NCBI RefSeq assembly: GCF_008923185.1 | Contig: NZ_WBMT01000035.1 | Coordinates: 1 to 64,000 of the forward strand | DNA length: 64,000 bases | Direction of reading: 5' to 3' | Origin: Actinomadura rudentiformis | Lineage (GTDB): Bacteria > Actinomycetota > Actinomycetes > Streptosporangiales > Streptosporangiaceae | Shown: piece after piece, positions 32,102-40,917 of the stretch | How the letters are laid out: every line of letters starts with the position of its first letter | How positions within the stretch are numbered: the first letter of the stretch is position 1 | The notes under the pieces: generated by a model | The model's database searches: none | What the model was told of the DNA's origin: nothing | Seen by the model: the letters and a program-made list of their open reading frames with translations, nothing else | Position numbers and translations under genes: made by a program

Positions 32102-33106
32102 ATGCCCGAGGAGCAGCAGGAGCCCGAGGAGCAGCAGGAGAGCACGCTGACGGTGCTGCTGGCGTTCGGCGCCAACCTGGGCATCGCCATCGCCAAGATC
32201 GTCGCAGCGGTGATCACCGGTTCGGCGTCCATGGCGGCGGAGGCGGCGCACTCGATCGCCGACACCTTCAACGAGGTGCTGCTGATCGTGGGGCTGCGCC
32301 GCAGCGGCCGCCCCGCCGACCGGCGGCATCCGCTCGGCTACGGCAAGGAGCGCTACATCTGGACGCTCCTCGTCGCCGTTGCGATCTTCGGGATGGGCGC
32401 GCTGTTCGCCTTCTACCAGGGCGTCGAGACGCTCCTGGGGCATCCGGGCGAGGAGTCCGACCCGCTGGCCGGCTACATCGTGCTGGCGGTCTCGTTCGCC
32501 CTGGAGGCCGTCTCCTGGCAGCAGGCCCTGCGGCAGGTCCGCGCGGACGCCCGGGACGAGGGCCTGCCCATGATCGTCTACATCCGGCGGACCGACGAGC
32601 CCACATCGATCAGCGTCCTGCTGGAGGACTCGGCCGCGCTGCTCGGCCTGCTGTTCGCGTTCGCGGGCCTGGGCCTGCACCAGCTCACCGGCTCCGCGAT
32701 CTGGGACGGCGTCGGCTCGATCATGATCGGGGTGCTGCTGACGGCGGTCGCGCTGATCCTGGGCCGCATCAACCTCAACCTGCTCATCGGCAACCAGGCC
32801 GACCCGCGCCTCGTCCACGACGTGCGGGGCCTGCTCGGCGCCGCCCCGGAGATCGAGTGGGTGGTCGACATCGTGACCATGACGGTCGGCGCCGACCGGG
32901 TCCTGGTCTGCGCCCGGCTGGACTTCCGCGACACGCTGACCGCGGGTGAGGTCGAACGGGCCTGCGTCCGGATGTCGCACGAGCTGCGGGCGGCCCACGG
33001 GGAGATCGACGAGGTGTTCATCGAGCCGGTCCCGCGCGATGATCCCGAACTGCGGGACCGCGTGATCGCCCGCTACGGCCGCATCTCACCCCCTGGACGA
33101 TCCTGA
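32102..33106 (+). CDS. cation diffusion facilitator (CDF) metal transporter
   Basis: 334 aa with six hydrophobic segments. The metal site has H..D in TM2 (AAHSIADTFNE, about residues 46-56) and E-D in TM5 (VLLEDSAALLG) where many CDF proteins have H-D. This pattern recalls the ZnT9-like subfamily. The C-terminal ~85 residues form the cytoplasmic ferredoxin-like regulatory domain. The N-terminus contains a duplicated EEQQE stretch. It probably exports Zn2+, Co2+, Mn2+ or a similar ion with H+ antiport. GGAGG lies 5 nt before the ATG. Confidence 0.9.
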   Translation: MPEEQQEPEEQQESTLTVLLAFGANLGIAIAKIVAAVITGSASMAAEAAHSIADTFNEVLLIVGLRRSGRPADRRHPLGYGKERYIWTLLVAVAIFGMGALFAFYQGVETLLGHPGEESDPLAGYIVLAVSFALEAVSWQQALRQVRADARDEGLPMIVYIRRTDEPTSISVLLEDSAALLGLLFAFAGLGLHQLTGSAIWDGVGSIMIGVLLTAVALILGRINLNLLIGNQADPRLVHDVRGLLGAAPEIEWVVDIVTMTVGADRVLVCARLDFRDTLTAGEVERACVRMSHELRAAHGEIDEVFIEPVPRDDPELRDRVIARYGRISPPGRS

Positions 33107-33138
33107 GGCCATCCCGCCCCGGAATCCCGGTAAACCGG

Positions 33139-33328
33139 TAAAATCTTCAAGGTTGTGAATCCGGCGGCCCACAAGGGGCTCAGGGCCCCTCACGTGTCCT
33201 GCCGGGAGTTTCGGACGCGGTGGCTGGGAACAAGAAGCCCTTCGTGCAGCGTTCCGATAAGTGCGCGCATCACTAGCGAATCACGCCTCCGCGTCGCACC
33301 CACACAGTGAAGGGAGAGGGGTGCCCCC
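33139..33328 (+). promoter_or_regulatory. leader region of the principal sigma factor gene
   Basis: The 222-bp gap before the sigma gene holds a TAAAAT hexamer (33139-33144) that could be a -10, giving a long untranslated leader. A small AGGGGC/GCCCCT hairpin (33174-33190) lies within it. No start codon with a plausible gene was seen. Confidence 0.35.
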
Positions 33329-34729
33329 ATGCCGCGAACCGCTGTAGAGACCCCGCTCACGGAGTTGACGAGCCCGGCGCTCGACGACCTCCTCGAGCGT
33401 GGCCGTGCTCAAGGGCGCCTCTCGCTCGACGAGGTACGCAAGGCCTTCGAGGCCGCCGGTATCAGCCCCTCGCAGGGCCGTTCCATCCTCCGCGAGCTCT
33501 CGGACGCGGGCATCGGCCTGGCCAGCGAGTCCGAGTCCGCCACGACGCCGCCGGCCAAGGCCGCCAAGGCCAAGACCCGTAAGTCCGGCAAGGCGGCCGC
33601 CCCCGCCGCGGACGAGACGGACGTGACAAAGGTCACCAAGTCCCCGGCCGCGAAGCGGGTCACCGCCAAGAAGGCCGCCGGCAAGTCCGCCACCCAGTCC
33701 GCCGTTCAGGCCGTCGACGACCGTGAGCCCGCCGCCGCGGAGCTCGACGACGCCGAGGACGGGACCTTCGAGGTGACCGAGGTCGAGGGCGCGCCGCTCG
33801 CCGACCTGGATGACCAGTCGACCACCATGGGCGACTCGGTGCACACCTACCTCAAGGCGATCGGGCGGCGCCAGCTGCTCACCGCCGAGCAGGAGGTCGA
33901 CCTGGCCAAGCGCATCGAGGCCGGGCTCTACGCCGAGCACCTGCTCGAGACGCAGAAGTTCAGCCCGCAGCGCCGCATGGACCTGGAGTGGGTCGCCGCC
34001 GACGGCCGCCGTGCCAAGGCCCACATGCTGGAGGCCAACCTGCGCCTGGTGGTGTCGGTCGCCAAGAAGTACTCCGACCGCGGGCTGTCCCTGCTGGACG
34101 TGGTCCAGGAGGGCAACCTGGGCCTGATCCGCGCGGTCGAGAAGTTCGACTACTCCAAGGGCTACAAGTTCTCCACCTACGCCATGTGGTGGATCCGCCA
34201 GGCGATCCAGCGCGGCTTCGCCGACTCCGCCCGCACGATCCGCCTTCCCGTCCACGTCCTGGAGATGCTGAGCAAGCTGAGCCGGGTCGAGCGGGACATG
34301 CACCAGCGGCTGGGCCGCGAGCCCACCCCCGAGGAGCTGGCGGTGGAGCTCGACAAGAGCCCCGAGCAGGTGCGTGAGCTGCTGCGCACCAGCCGGCAGC
34401 CGATCAGCCTCGACTCCACCATCGGTGAGGACGGCGAGACCCGCATCGGCGACCTCATCGAGGACACCGACAGCCCCGAGGCCTCCGACCTGGTCGACCG
34501 TCAGCTCATGGCCGAGCAGCTGCGCCGCACCCTCGACATCCTCAGCCCGCGCGAGGCCAAGATCATGGCGATGCGGTTCGGGCTGTACGACGGGACGCCG
34601 CGGACGCTCGACGAGATCGGCAAGGCGCTCGGGCTGACCCGCGAGCGCATCCGCCAGCTGGAGAAGGAGTCGCTCTCCAAGCTGCGGCACCCCAGCAACG
34701 CCCAGCCGCTGCTCGACTTCGCGGTCTGA
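33329..34729 (+). CDS. sigA: principal (housekeeping) RNA polymerase sigma factor, SigA/HrdB type
   Basis: 466 aa. Region 1.1-like N-terminus (LDDLLERGRAQGRLSLDEVRKAFEAAGI), then an alanine/lysine-rich low-complexity linker (about residues 70-135) as in HrdB proteins, region 1.2 (DSVHTYLKAIGRRQLLTAEQEVDLAKRIE), region 2 (LRLVVSVAKKYSDRGLSLLDVVQEGNLGLIRAVEKFDYSKGYKFSTYAMWWIRQAI), region 3 and region 4 (TLDEIGKALGLTRERIRQLEKESLSKLRHP). All core-binding and -10/-35 recognition elements are intact. ATG start with GGGAGAGG upstream and a probable long leader. A strong terminator follows. Confidence 0.97.
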   Translation: MPRTAVETPLTELTSPALDDLLERGRAQGRLSLDEVRKAFEAAGISPSQGRSILRELSDAGIGLASESESATTPPAKAAKAKTRKSGKAAAPAADETDVTKVTKSPAAKRVTAKKAAGKSATQSAVQAVDDREPAAAELDDAEDGTFEVTEVEGAPLADLDDQSTTMGDSVHTYLKAIGRRQLLTAEQEVDLAKRIEAGLYAEHLLETQKFSPQRRMDLEWVAADGRRAKAHMLEANLRLVVSVAKKYSDRGLSLLDVVQEGNLGLIRAVEKFDYSKGYKFSTYAMWWIRQAIQRGFADSARTIRLPVHVLEMLSKLSRVERDMHQRLGREPTPEELAVELDKSPEQVRELLRTSRQPISLDSTIGEDGETRIGDLIEDTDSPEASDLVDRQLMAEQLRRTLDILSPREAKIMAMRFGLYDGTPRTLDEIGKALGLTRERIRQLEKESLSKLRHPSNAQPLLDFAV

Positions 34730-34756
34730 CCGTCTGATCCCTCCCAGCGCGCACAC

Positions 34757-34790
34757 GAACCCCGCCCGGCCCCACGGCCCGGCGGGGTTC
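34757..34790 (+). terminator. terminator of the sigma factor gene
   Basis: 15-bp stem with one mismatch: GAACCCCGCCCGGCC (34757-34771) against GGCCCGGCGGGGTTC (34776-34790), 28 bp past the stop. Confidence 0.8.
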
Positions 34791-34893
34791 GCTGTTCTCC
34801 GTACCCGGCCTCGATCCGCACCGTCCGGACGTGGCTCGGTAGCGGGCAGGGCCCGCAAACTCGGTAGTCCTCACCGATGCCGGTGAACGTGGC

Positions 34894-34918
34894 GGAACCA
34901 AGACTGTCGGTGGTCGTG
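34894..34918 (+). promoter_or_regulatory. ECF-type promoter (GGAAC-N16-CGTG)
   Basis: GGAAC at 34894-34898 and CGTG at 34915-34918 are 16 nt apart, close to the GGAAC-N16-CGTT consensus of SigE/SigR-like ECF sigma factors. It lies 26 bp before the start codon of the next gene. Confidence 0.5.
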
Positions 34919-34944
34919 AAAACACCGAGTGAAAGAGGTCAACC

Positions 34945-35991
34945 ATGACCAGCACAACCGACAGCCGCGGGATCCCCGCCGGGGCTCTCGATCACATGCG
35001 CGAGACCATGGCGGCCCGCGACGCGGCGCAGGCCGAGCGTCTCGTCACCGCGGGACAGGCCGTTGTGGACCGGTTCGAGGCGGAGCGCCTCCGGATCGTC
35101 CCCGCCGAGCTTCAGGAGAAGCTGCGGGCCCACGCGGCCGAGCACCGCCTGGGCGAGGACGCGGATCAGGACGCCCGGCAGCGCCGGGCCGCCCGGCAGC
35201 GCGCGTACGCGGCCGAGATCGGCGTCGATCTTGTCGCGCTCGACCGGATGCGGGCCGATTTCGCCGAGCAGGCCGGTGCCGCCACCGCGCTGCCCGGCAT
35301 GGGCGGGGCGGAGGTCACCGTGGTGCCCGGAGAGGGCCGCGCGATCGAGGAGGGCGACGCCTCCCTGGTCGTCTACGACGGCAACTGGGACCCGGGGCCG
35401 GCGTGGGGCTCGTCCCGGCCGGGCGACTTCGCGATCTGGAACCAGGAGAGCTTCTGGGCGCCGACCATCAACCGGGCGGGCAGCCACATCCGGTTCCGGC
35501 AGCGGGAGACGGGCAACAACAGCTGGGCCTGGATGTCCTGGCGGAACGGCTACATGCGCCTCTTCACGCTGCCGGCCGCCCGGCCGCTCATCGTCGATGT
35601 CGACCTGACGTGCCAGCACAGCCGGTTCTTCATCGACACCGACGACGAGCCGGGCGACTCGGCCTGCCGCGTGGAGCTCTCCCAGTCCGTGCAGGTCGAG
35701 GTGTACTCCAGCTGGGCCGACTCGGTACCGCAGGAGACCGTCAGCGGCCTGCTGGCGAGTACCGGGACCACGTCCACGGAGAACTGGCAGGACTTCGAGG
35801 CCGTCCCAGCATGGTCGAAGCGCAAGGTCCGCGTCAACTCGCAGCGGACCTACGCGGGCGGGCAGCAGGTGGCTGTCTTCGTGTCGGTGATGAACTTCGC
35901 CAACGGGGCACGGCTGAACGACACGCGGCTCACCGCCGGTGTCAACGCCGCCTGGCACATCGACAACATCGTGGTCAGGCCGGTCTTCTGA
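34945..35991 (+). CDS. protein of unknown function (348 aa), coiled-coil plus beta-rich domain
   Basis: I do not recognise this family. Residues 1-100 are highly charged and helical (ARDAAQAERLVTAGQAVVDRF, LQEKLRAHAAEHRLGED), probably coiled coil. Residues about 125-348 look like a beta sandwich rich in Trp and Tyr (LVVYDGNWDPGPAWGSSRP, NNSWAWMSWRNGYMRL, VDLTCQHSRFFIDTDDEPGD, WHIDNIVVRPVF). No signal peptide or membrane segment. ATG start with GAAAGAGG upstream. The ECF-like promoter hints at stress-induced expression. A perfect terminator follows, so it is a single-gene unit. Confidence 0.75.
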   Translation: MTSTTDSRGIPAGALDHMRETMAARDAAQAERLVTAGQAVVDRFEAERLRIVPAELQEKLRAHAAEHRLGEDADQDARQRRAARQRAYAAEIGVDLVALDRMRADFAEQAGAATALPGMGGAEVTVVPGEGRAIEEGDASLVVYDGNWDPGPAWGSSRPGDFAIWNQESFWAPTINRAGSHIRFRQRETGNNSWAWMSWRNGYMRLFTLPAARPLIVDVDLTCQHSRFFIDTDDEPGDSACRVELSQSVQVEVYSSWADSVPQETVSGLLASTGTTSTENWQDFEAVPAWSKRKVRVNSQRTYAGGQQVAVFVSVMNFANGARLNDTRLTAGVNAAWHIDNIVVRPVF

Positions 35992-36006
35992 CCGCCCGGC
36001 TGCCAG

Positions 36007-36036
36007 AGGCCTCCGCTCCCCCGCGAGCGGAGGCCT
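36007..36036. terminator. bidirectional terminator
   Basis: 12-bp perfect stem AGGCCTCCGCTC / GAGCGGAGGCCT with a 6-nt loop, between the convergent unknown gene and the ABC permease gene. Confidence 0.8.
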
Positions 36037-36059
36037 TCGGCGTCGTGTGCGATGCGCCG

Positions 36060-36947
36060 TCAGTCGCCGCGGCGGAACTCCCAGATGGCCACGGCCGTCA
36101 GGATGGGGCCGAGGGCGACGATGATGAGGAGTTCGAGCCAGACGGGGACGACCCAGCCGTTCCAGGTCACGCCGGGGTTGAAGGTCCTCTCCAGCTCCGC
36201 CGACACGTCCAGGTGGGCGAAGACGACCTGGCGCAGCGGGTCGACCGCGTACGTCAGCGGGTTGATCCGAGTGAGCACGCTCAGCCAGGTGGGCAGGCCG
36301 CTCAGCGGGTAGAGGGCACCCGACAGGAACATCATCGGCATCATCGCCATCTGCATGAGGGCGAAGAACGACTGCATGGTCTTGATCCGCGCGGCCATGA
36401 TCACGCCGAACCCGGTCAGCGCGAAGGCGCCCAGGAACATGATCCCGATCATCTCCAGAAGCAGCAGCGGGTCGTACGGCACGCCCGCCAGCCCGGCCAG
36501 CATCACGATCAGCAGGCCCTGCAGGGTGGCCACCGTGGCGCCGCCGACGCACTTGCCGACGACGATCGCGGACCGGCTGACCGGCGCGACCAGCATCTCG
36601 CGCAGAAAGCCGAACTCGCGGTCCCACACGATCGACCCGGCCGAGAACATCGCGGTGAACATCACCGACATCGCGCAGACGCCCGGGAAGATGAACGTCT
36701 TGAGGTCGATCTCGCCGGACGGGCCGCCGCTGGCCATGAGGTTGGACAGCCCCGTTCCCATCACCAGGAGCCAGAGCACCGGCTGGACCAGGGTGGAGAC
36801 GATGCGCATCTTGTCGTGCCAGAACCGGATCAGCTCCCGGTGCAGGACGATCTTCACCACGCGCAGGTCGTGCCGGACACTGCGTTCGGGCACCTGGACG
36901 CGGACGACGCTGCCCGCCTCCGCCGGAGCCGGAGTCCCCATGGTCAT
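36060..36947 (-). CDS. ABC-2 type transporter permease (DrrB-like)
   Basis: 295 aa with six hydrophobic helices and the ABC-2 signature: REFGFLREMLVAPVSRSAIVVGKCVGGATVATLQGLL, GALYPLSGLPTWLSVLTRINPLTYAVDPLRQVVF. It is the membrane half of an exporter related to daunorubicin-resistance DrrB, moving a hydrophobic compound or lipid outward. The ATG at 36947 overlaps the stop of the ATPase gene (ATGA). GGGGGAGGAG sits directly before it, so the in-frame ATG at 36941 may be the one used. Confidence 0.92.
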   Translation of the reverse strand: MTMGTPAPAEAGSVVRVQVPERSVRHDLRVVKIVLHRELIRFWHDKMRIVSTLVQPVLWLLVMGTGLSNLMASGGPSGEIDLKTFIFPGVCAMSVMFTAMFSAGSIVWDREFGFLREMLVAPVSRSAIVVGKCVGGATVATLQGLLIVMLAGLAGVPYDPLLLLEMIGIMFLGAFALTGFGVIMAARIKTMQSFFALMQMAMMPMMFLSGALYPLSGLPTWLSVLTRINPLTYAVDPLRQVVFAHLDVSAELERTFNPGVTWNGWVVPVWLELLIIVALGPILTAVAIWEFRRGD

Positions 36948-37924
36948 CTCCTCCCCCGGGCGGCCATCCGCATCCAGTCGTTGGCCGACCCCTCGGCGTC
37001 GCGGATCGTGCTGCCGGTGAACGACATGAAAACATCGTCCAGCGACGGCCGCGACACGCTCACCGACCTGATCGGCACCCCCAGCTCGGCGAACAGCCGC
37101 GGCACGAAGGCCTCCCCCGAGGGCACCGCGAACGTCACCGCACCCTCGGCGACCTTCGCCTCCAGGCCGAAGCGGTCCCGCAACGCCTCGATCGCCGCCC
37201 CGTCGTCGTCGGTGTGGATCTGCACCCGGTCCTTGCCCACCCCCGCCTTGAGCGCCTCGGGCGTGTCCAATGCCACGATCGTGCCCTGGTCCATGATGGC
37301 GATGCGGTCGCAGAACTCCGCCTCGTCCATGTAGTGGGTCGTCATGAAGATCGTGATCTCCTCGGCGTCCTTGAGCCGGCGGATGTAGTCCCAGATCGAG
37401 GAGCGCGTCTGGGGATCGAGGCCGACCGTGGGCTCGTCCAGGAACAGCACCCGGGGTGAGTGCAGCAGGCCACGGGCGATCTCCAGCCGCCGTTTCATGC
37501 CGCCGGAGTAGATCTCCACACGGTCGCCGCGCCGGTCCCACAACCCGACCATCTCCAGCACCTGGCGCATCCGCTCCGGCACCAGCGCTCGCGGCACCCC
37601 GTACAGCTCGGCGTGGAAGCGCAGGTTCTGCTCGCCGGTGAGGTAGTTGTCCAGCGTCGGGTCCTGGAAGACGAGCCCGATGTTGCGCCGCACGTCGTCG
37701 CGTTCAGAGACGACATCGTGCCCGGCCACCCGCGCGGAGCCGGAGGTGGGCCGCAGCAGGGTGCAGAGCATGTTGATGGTGGTCGACTTGCCGGCGCCGT
37801 TGGGCCCGAGGAACCCGAAGATCTCTCCCGCCGCCACCTGGAGCTCGACGCCCCGCACGGCTTCCAGCTCGCCGAATCGTTTGACCAGCCCGTCCACCGC
37901 GACAGCGGGTTCCCCGTTCCTCAT
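36944..37924 (-). CDS. ABC transporter ATP-binding protein (DrrA-like)
   Basis: 326 aa. Walker A GPNGAGKS (about residues 39-46), Q-loop VFQDPTLD, signature YSGGMKRRLEIA (LSGGQ equivalent), Walker B VLFLDEPT and H-loop MTTHYMDEAE. The C-terminal extension (about 230-326), ending SLDDVFMSFTG, is typical of DrrA proteins. It powers the DrrB-like permease encoded next. The substrate cannot be told, and no biosynthetic cluster is nearby, so self-protection or general multidrug export is likely. Confidence 0.93.
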   Translation of the reverse strand: MRNGEPAVAVDGLVKRFGELEAVRGVELQVAAGEIFGFLGPNGAGKSTTINMLCTLLRPTSGSARVAGHDVVSERDDVRRNIGLVFQDPTLDNYLTGEQNLRFHAELYGVPRALVPERMRQVLEMVGLWDRRGDRVEIYSGGMKRRLEIARGLLHSPRVLFLDEPTVGLDPQTRSSIWDYIRRLKDAEEITIFMTTHYMDEAEFCDRIAIMDQGTIVALDTPEALKAGVGKDRVQIHTDDDGAAIEALRDRFGLEAKVAEGAVTFAVPSGEAFVPRLFAELGVPIRSVSVSRPSLDDVFMSFTGSTIRDAEGSANDWMRMAARGRR

Positions 37925-38009
37925 GATTCTCCCCGCAGGTACTTGGTAATGCCAACATAGGAGAATCCCGGAGTATCAGACACTCATACCTAGGCTGGGG
38001 CGGCACCTC

Positions 38010-38573
38010 ATGGGCAAGATCGTTTCTAACTTCTTCATCTCGCTGGACGGCGTGGTCGAGTCGCCCGACCAGTGGCACTTCCCCTACTTCAACGACGAGA
38101 TGGGTGCCGCGGTCGGCGCGGGCATGGAGACCACCACGGCGTTCCTGATGGGCCGCAAGCTCTATGACGAATGGGCGGCCTACTGGCCGGAGCAGAGCGA
38201 TGACGAGCCGTTCGCCACGTTCATCAACAACCAGCCGAAGTACGTGGTGTCCAACTCGCTCGACAAGGCCACCTGGAACAACACCACGATCATCTCGGGC
38301 GACGTCGCCGCCAAGCTCCGCGAGCTCAAGGAGCAGAGCGAGGGCGACATCGCCATGTCCGGCAGCGCCACCCTCGTCCGCTGGCTGCTCGCCAACGGGC
38401 TCCTCGACGAGCTGAACCTGCTGGTCCATCCGATCGCCGTGGGCCACGGCCAGCGGCTCTTCGAGGACACGCCCACGTATCCGCTGCGCCTGGTCGGCAA
38501 CAAGGTGTTCCAGACCGGCGTCCTGCACTCGATCTACGCACCCGCGGAGACCCCGCCCGCCGAGACCGCGTAG
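38010..38573 (+). CDS. dihydrofolate reductase/RibD C-terminal family protein
   Basis: 187 aa, single RibD_C domain: IVSNFFISLDGVVESPDQWHFPYFND at the N-terminus, AFLMGRKLYDEWAAYWP (NADPH-binding helix region) and IAMSGSATLVRWLLANGLLDELNLLVHPIAVGHGQRLF. It is a pyridine-nucleotide reductase of unknown substrate; such orphans are frequent in actinobacteria. ATG start, no strong ribosome binding site. It converges with the CbiX gene, with 8 bp between the stops. Confidence 0.88.
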   Translation: MGKIVSNFFISLDGVVESPDQWHFPYFNDEMGAAVGAGMETTTAFLMGRKLYDEWAAYWPEQSDDEPFATFINNQPKYVVSNSLDKATWNNTTIISGDVAAKLRELKEQSEGDIAMSGSATLVRWLLANGLLDELNLLVHPIAVGHGQRLFEDTPTYPLRLVGNKVFQTGVLHSIYAPAETPPAETA

Positions 38574-38581
38574 GGCGCCGC

Positions 38582-39304
38582 CTAGGCCACGGGCACCGCG
38601 TCACCGAGCCGCAGGCGGGCCTCGTCGAACCGGTCCAGCACCAGCTGCGCCACCGCGTCGTGGGCCCCGATCGGCAAGCTCGCGACATCCGCGCCCGCCG
38701 CTTCGATCCGGTGGTGGAACAGCCCGGGCGCGAGCAGGTACGAGGCCGCCAGGACGCGGTCCGCTCCCTCGCGGCGCCGCTCCTCCACCATCTCGGCCAG
38801 CACCGGGCCGTCGGCGGCGACGAAGCCGTACGGCACGGGCCGGCGGAGCCGCCGCGCGAGGATCCGCGCGGCGGCCCGCACGTCGGCGACGCCCGCCGGG
38901 TCGGACGATCCGGCCGCGCCCAGCACCACCGCGTCGGTACGCCGCGGCGGCTCCCCGCCGGCCAGGGCGGCCGTCATCCGGTCGATCATCGCGTCCGCGA
39001 GCATGCCGTCCGGCCCGAGCGGGCGGGAGGTCACGAGGCCGGGGTGCAGCCGCTCAGCCCGCCCCGGGATGTCGATCAGCGCGTGGTACCCGCGGGCCAG
39101 CAGCAGCGGCACCGCGACCACCGGCCCGTCGATGCCGCGCAGCGCGTCCTCCAGCGACGGCGCGGCGATCTCCGCGTACGCCTCCGCCACCCGCAGCCAC
39201 GGGCGCAGGGCCCGCACCCGGTCGAGCAGCGCGCGTACCGTCGCGGCGCCTGCCGGATCCCTGGTCCCGTGCGCCACGGCCAGCAAGGTCGGATATTCGT
39301 CCAT
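38582..39304 (-). CDS. sirohydrochlorin chelatase (CbiX/SirB type)
   Basis: 240 aa with two homologous halves, as in class II chelatases. The first catalytic His lies in LLAVAHGTRDPAG (about residues 6-18), the second half has VVLGAAGSSDPAGV, and LLLARGYHALIDIP carries another conserved His. It inserts Fe2+ into sirohydrochlorin to make siroheme, the cofactor of the NirB nitrite reductase encoded upstream. The neighbouring HemD-fusion gene and nirBD support this. ATG 39304 is preferred (GGGTGAG upstream); a GTG at 39316 overlaps the hemD stop. This order matches Rv0259c-Rv0260c of M. tuberculosis. Confidence 0.88.
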   Translation of the reverse strand: MDEYPTLLAVAHGTRDPAGAATVRALLDRVRALRPWLRVAEAYAEIAAPSLEDALRGIDGPVVAVPLLLARGYHALIDIPGRAERLHPGLVTSRPLGPDGMLADAMIDRMTAALAGGEPPRRTDAVVLGAAGSSDPAGVADVRAAARILARRLRRPVPYGFVAADGPVLAEMVEERRREGADRVLAASYLLAPGLFHHRIEAAGADVASLPIGAHDAVAQLVLDRFDEARLRLGDAVPVA

Positions 39305-39308
39305 CGGC

Positions 39309-40499
39309 TCACCCACTCATCTCCGCACGAACAGGGTCGATCAGACGCGGGTCGCAGGCGAGGCGGTAGCCGCGCTTCACGACGGTCTCGACGATCCCGG
39401 ACCGGCCCAGCCCGCGCCGGAGCCGCGCCACCGCCATCTCCACCGCGTGCTCGTCGGCCTGGGGCCGCCCTTCCCGTCCCCACGGCGCCCCGCCGACCAT
39501 GAGGCGGCTGGGCAGCACCCCGCACAGCTCGGCCCGCGACACCACGTGCCCGGGGCGCCGCGCCAGCGCGCGCAGGATCGCCATCGGGGCGGGCGCGATC
39601 GGCTTCAGCTGGCCGTCGAGCACCACCGCGTGCCCGCGCAGCTCCAGCGAGAAACCGCGCACCTCGATCCGCCGTGCCCGCCGTTGCGGCAGGTCGGAGA
39701 CCAGCGCGCGCACCAGCGCCCCGATCCGGGCCCGTTCGGGCTGGACGGTCGGAACGCCCTTCTCCGTCAGCCGCTGTGCCGTGACCGGCCCGACGCAGGC
39801 CGCCACGACGTGCGTGCGCAACGCCTCCAGCAGTGCCTCCTCCAGCCCGTCCTCGGCGGCGACCGCGAGCGTCGCCGCGACCGCCGGTGAGCTGGTGAAG
39901 GTGATGGCGTCCACCGTCCCCGCCACCGCCTGCCCGACCAGCCGCCGCAGCGGCGTGGAGTCCTCGGTGCGCGACCACCGGTACACCGGGATCTCGATCA
40001 CCTCGGCCCCGGCCGCCCGCAACGCGCCGGTGAACTCGGGAAGCTGCTCCCCGTACAGCTGCACGGCGATCCGGGTGCCGGTCAGGTCCTTCTCCAGCAG
40101 GTGCTTGAGCACCTCGGCGCAGCTCTCCGACTCCGGCGACCACACCTCCTGCAGGCCGGCCGAACGGATCGCACCGCGCGCCTTGGGGCCGCGCGCCAGC
40201 ATGTCCACCTGGGACAGCCGCTCGATGAGGGCGTCACGCAGCCCCCAGCCGTCGGCCGTCTCCAGCCAGGCCCGGAAACCGATGCCGGTCGTGACGACCA
40301 CGTGGTCGAGGGGCCGTTCGATGCAGACGCCGGTGGCGTGCAGCAGGTCGGCGTCGTCCGACAGCGGGATGAGGCGGATCGCCGGCGCGTGCACGACCCG
40401 GGCCCCGCGCCGCTCCAGCAGCGCCGCCAGCTCCTCGTGACGGCGGTCGGCGGTCACGCCGACCGCGAAGCCGGCGAGCGGTTCATTCCCGGTGCTCAT
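39309..40499 (-). CDS. hemD: uroporphyrinogen-III synthase fused to an OmpR-type winged helix
   Basis: 396 aa. Residues about 1-270 are a HemD domain (GFAVGVTADRRHEELAALLERRGA; later AITFTSSPAVAATL and ACVGPVTAQRL). Residues about 290-385 are a trans_reg_C winged helix (PMAILRALARRPGHVVSRAELCGVL, DEHAVEMAVARLRRGLG, VETVVKRGYRL) without a receiver domain. The same fusion is Rv0260c in M. tuberculosis, next to the nitrite reductase locus. It may make uroporphyrinogen III for siroheme, control nitrogen genes, or both. The start at 40499 has GAGGA 5 nt upstream and overlaps the nirD end by 17 bp. Confidence 0.9.
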   Translation of the reverse strand: MSTGNEPLAGFAVGVTADRRHEELAALLERRGARVVHAPAIRLIPLSDDADLLHATGVCIERPLDHVVVTTGIGFRAWLETADGWGLRDALIERLSQVDMLARGPKARGAIRSAGLQEVWSPESESCAEVLKHLLEKDLTGTRIAVQLYGEQLPEFTGALRAAGAEVIEIPVYRWSRTEDSTPLRRLVGQAVAGTVDAITFTSSPAVAATLAVAAEDGLEEALLEALRTHVVAACVGPVTAQRLTEKGVPTVQPERARIGALVRALVSDLPQRRARRIEVRGFSLELRGHAVVLDGQLKPIAPAPMAILRALARRPGHVVSRAELCGVLPSRLMVGGAPWGREGRPQADEHAVEMAVARLRRGLGRSGIVETVVKRGYRLACDPRLIDPVRAEMSG

Positions 40500-40917
40500 C
40501 AGATCCTCGGTACTCATCGGGCAGCGCCACCTCCACACGGTCGCCCACCGGATTCCGGCGGATCGGGAAGGTGGGCAGCGCCACCTCCGGGTCGGCCAGG
40601 CAGACGCCGGTCCGCAGATCGAAGACGTCCTTGAACATGGGCGAGGCGACGGTCGGCGCGCCGGCGCGGCTGCCGAGGATGCCGCGGGAGATCACGTACG
40701 CGTTGCTGAACGGATCGAAGTTCGACACCGCGAACAGCTCACCCTCGAAGGTCCGGAAGACCGCCACCTGCAGCCCGCCGACCATGGCGCAGACGCCGCG
40801 TTCGGGGATCAGGTCGGGGTAGGAGCAGACGTCCACCCAGCGGCCCGCGGCGGTGGGCACGGCGGTGGTGAGCGCGGCGGCGTCTCGGGTGATCGTCATG
40901 TCGGGTGTCGTGGTCAT
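40483..40917 (-). CDS. nirD: assimilatory nitrite reductase small subunit
   Basis: 144 aa, Rieske-like fold of the NirD type: WVDVCSYPDLIPERGVCAMVGGLQVAVF, ELFAVSNFDPFSNAYVISRGILGS, TVASPMFKDVFDLRTGVCL. The Cys-His ligands of true Rieske proteins are absent, as is normal for NirD. It binds NirB and supports NAD(P)H-dependent reduction of nitrite to ammonium. The ATG overlaps the nirB stop codon (ATGA), so the subunits are coupled. An internal ATG at 40899 is a weaker start. Confidence 0.93.
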   Translation of the reverse strand: MTTTPDMTITRDAAALTTAVPTAAGRWVDVCSYPDLIPERGVCAMVGGLQVAVFRTFEGELFAVSNFDPFSNAYVISRGILGSRAGAPTVASPMFKDVFDLRTGVCLADPEVALPTFPIRRNPVGDRVEVALPDEYRGSDEHRE

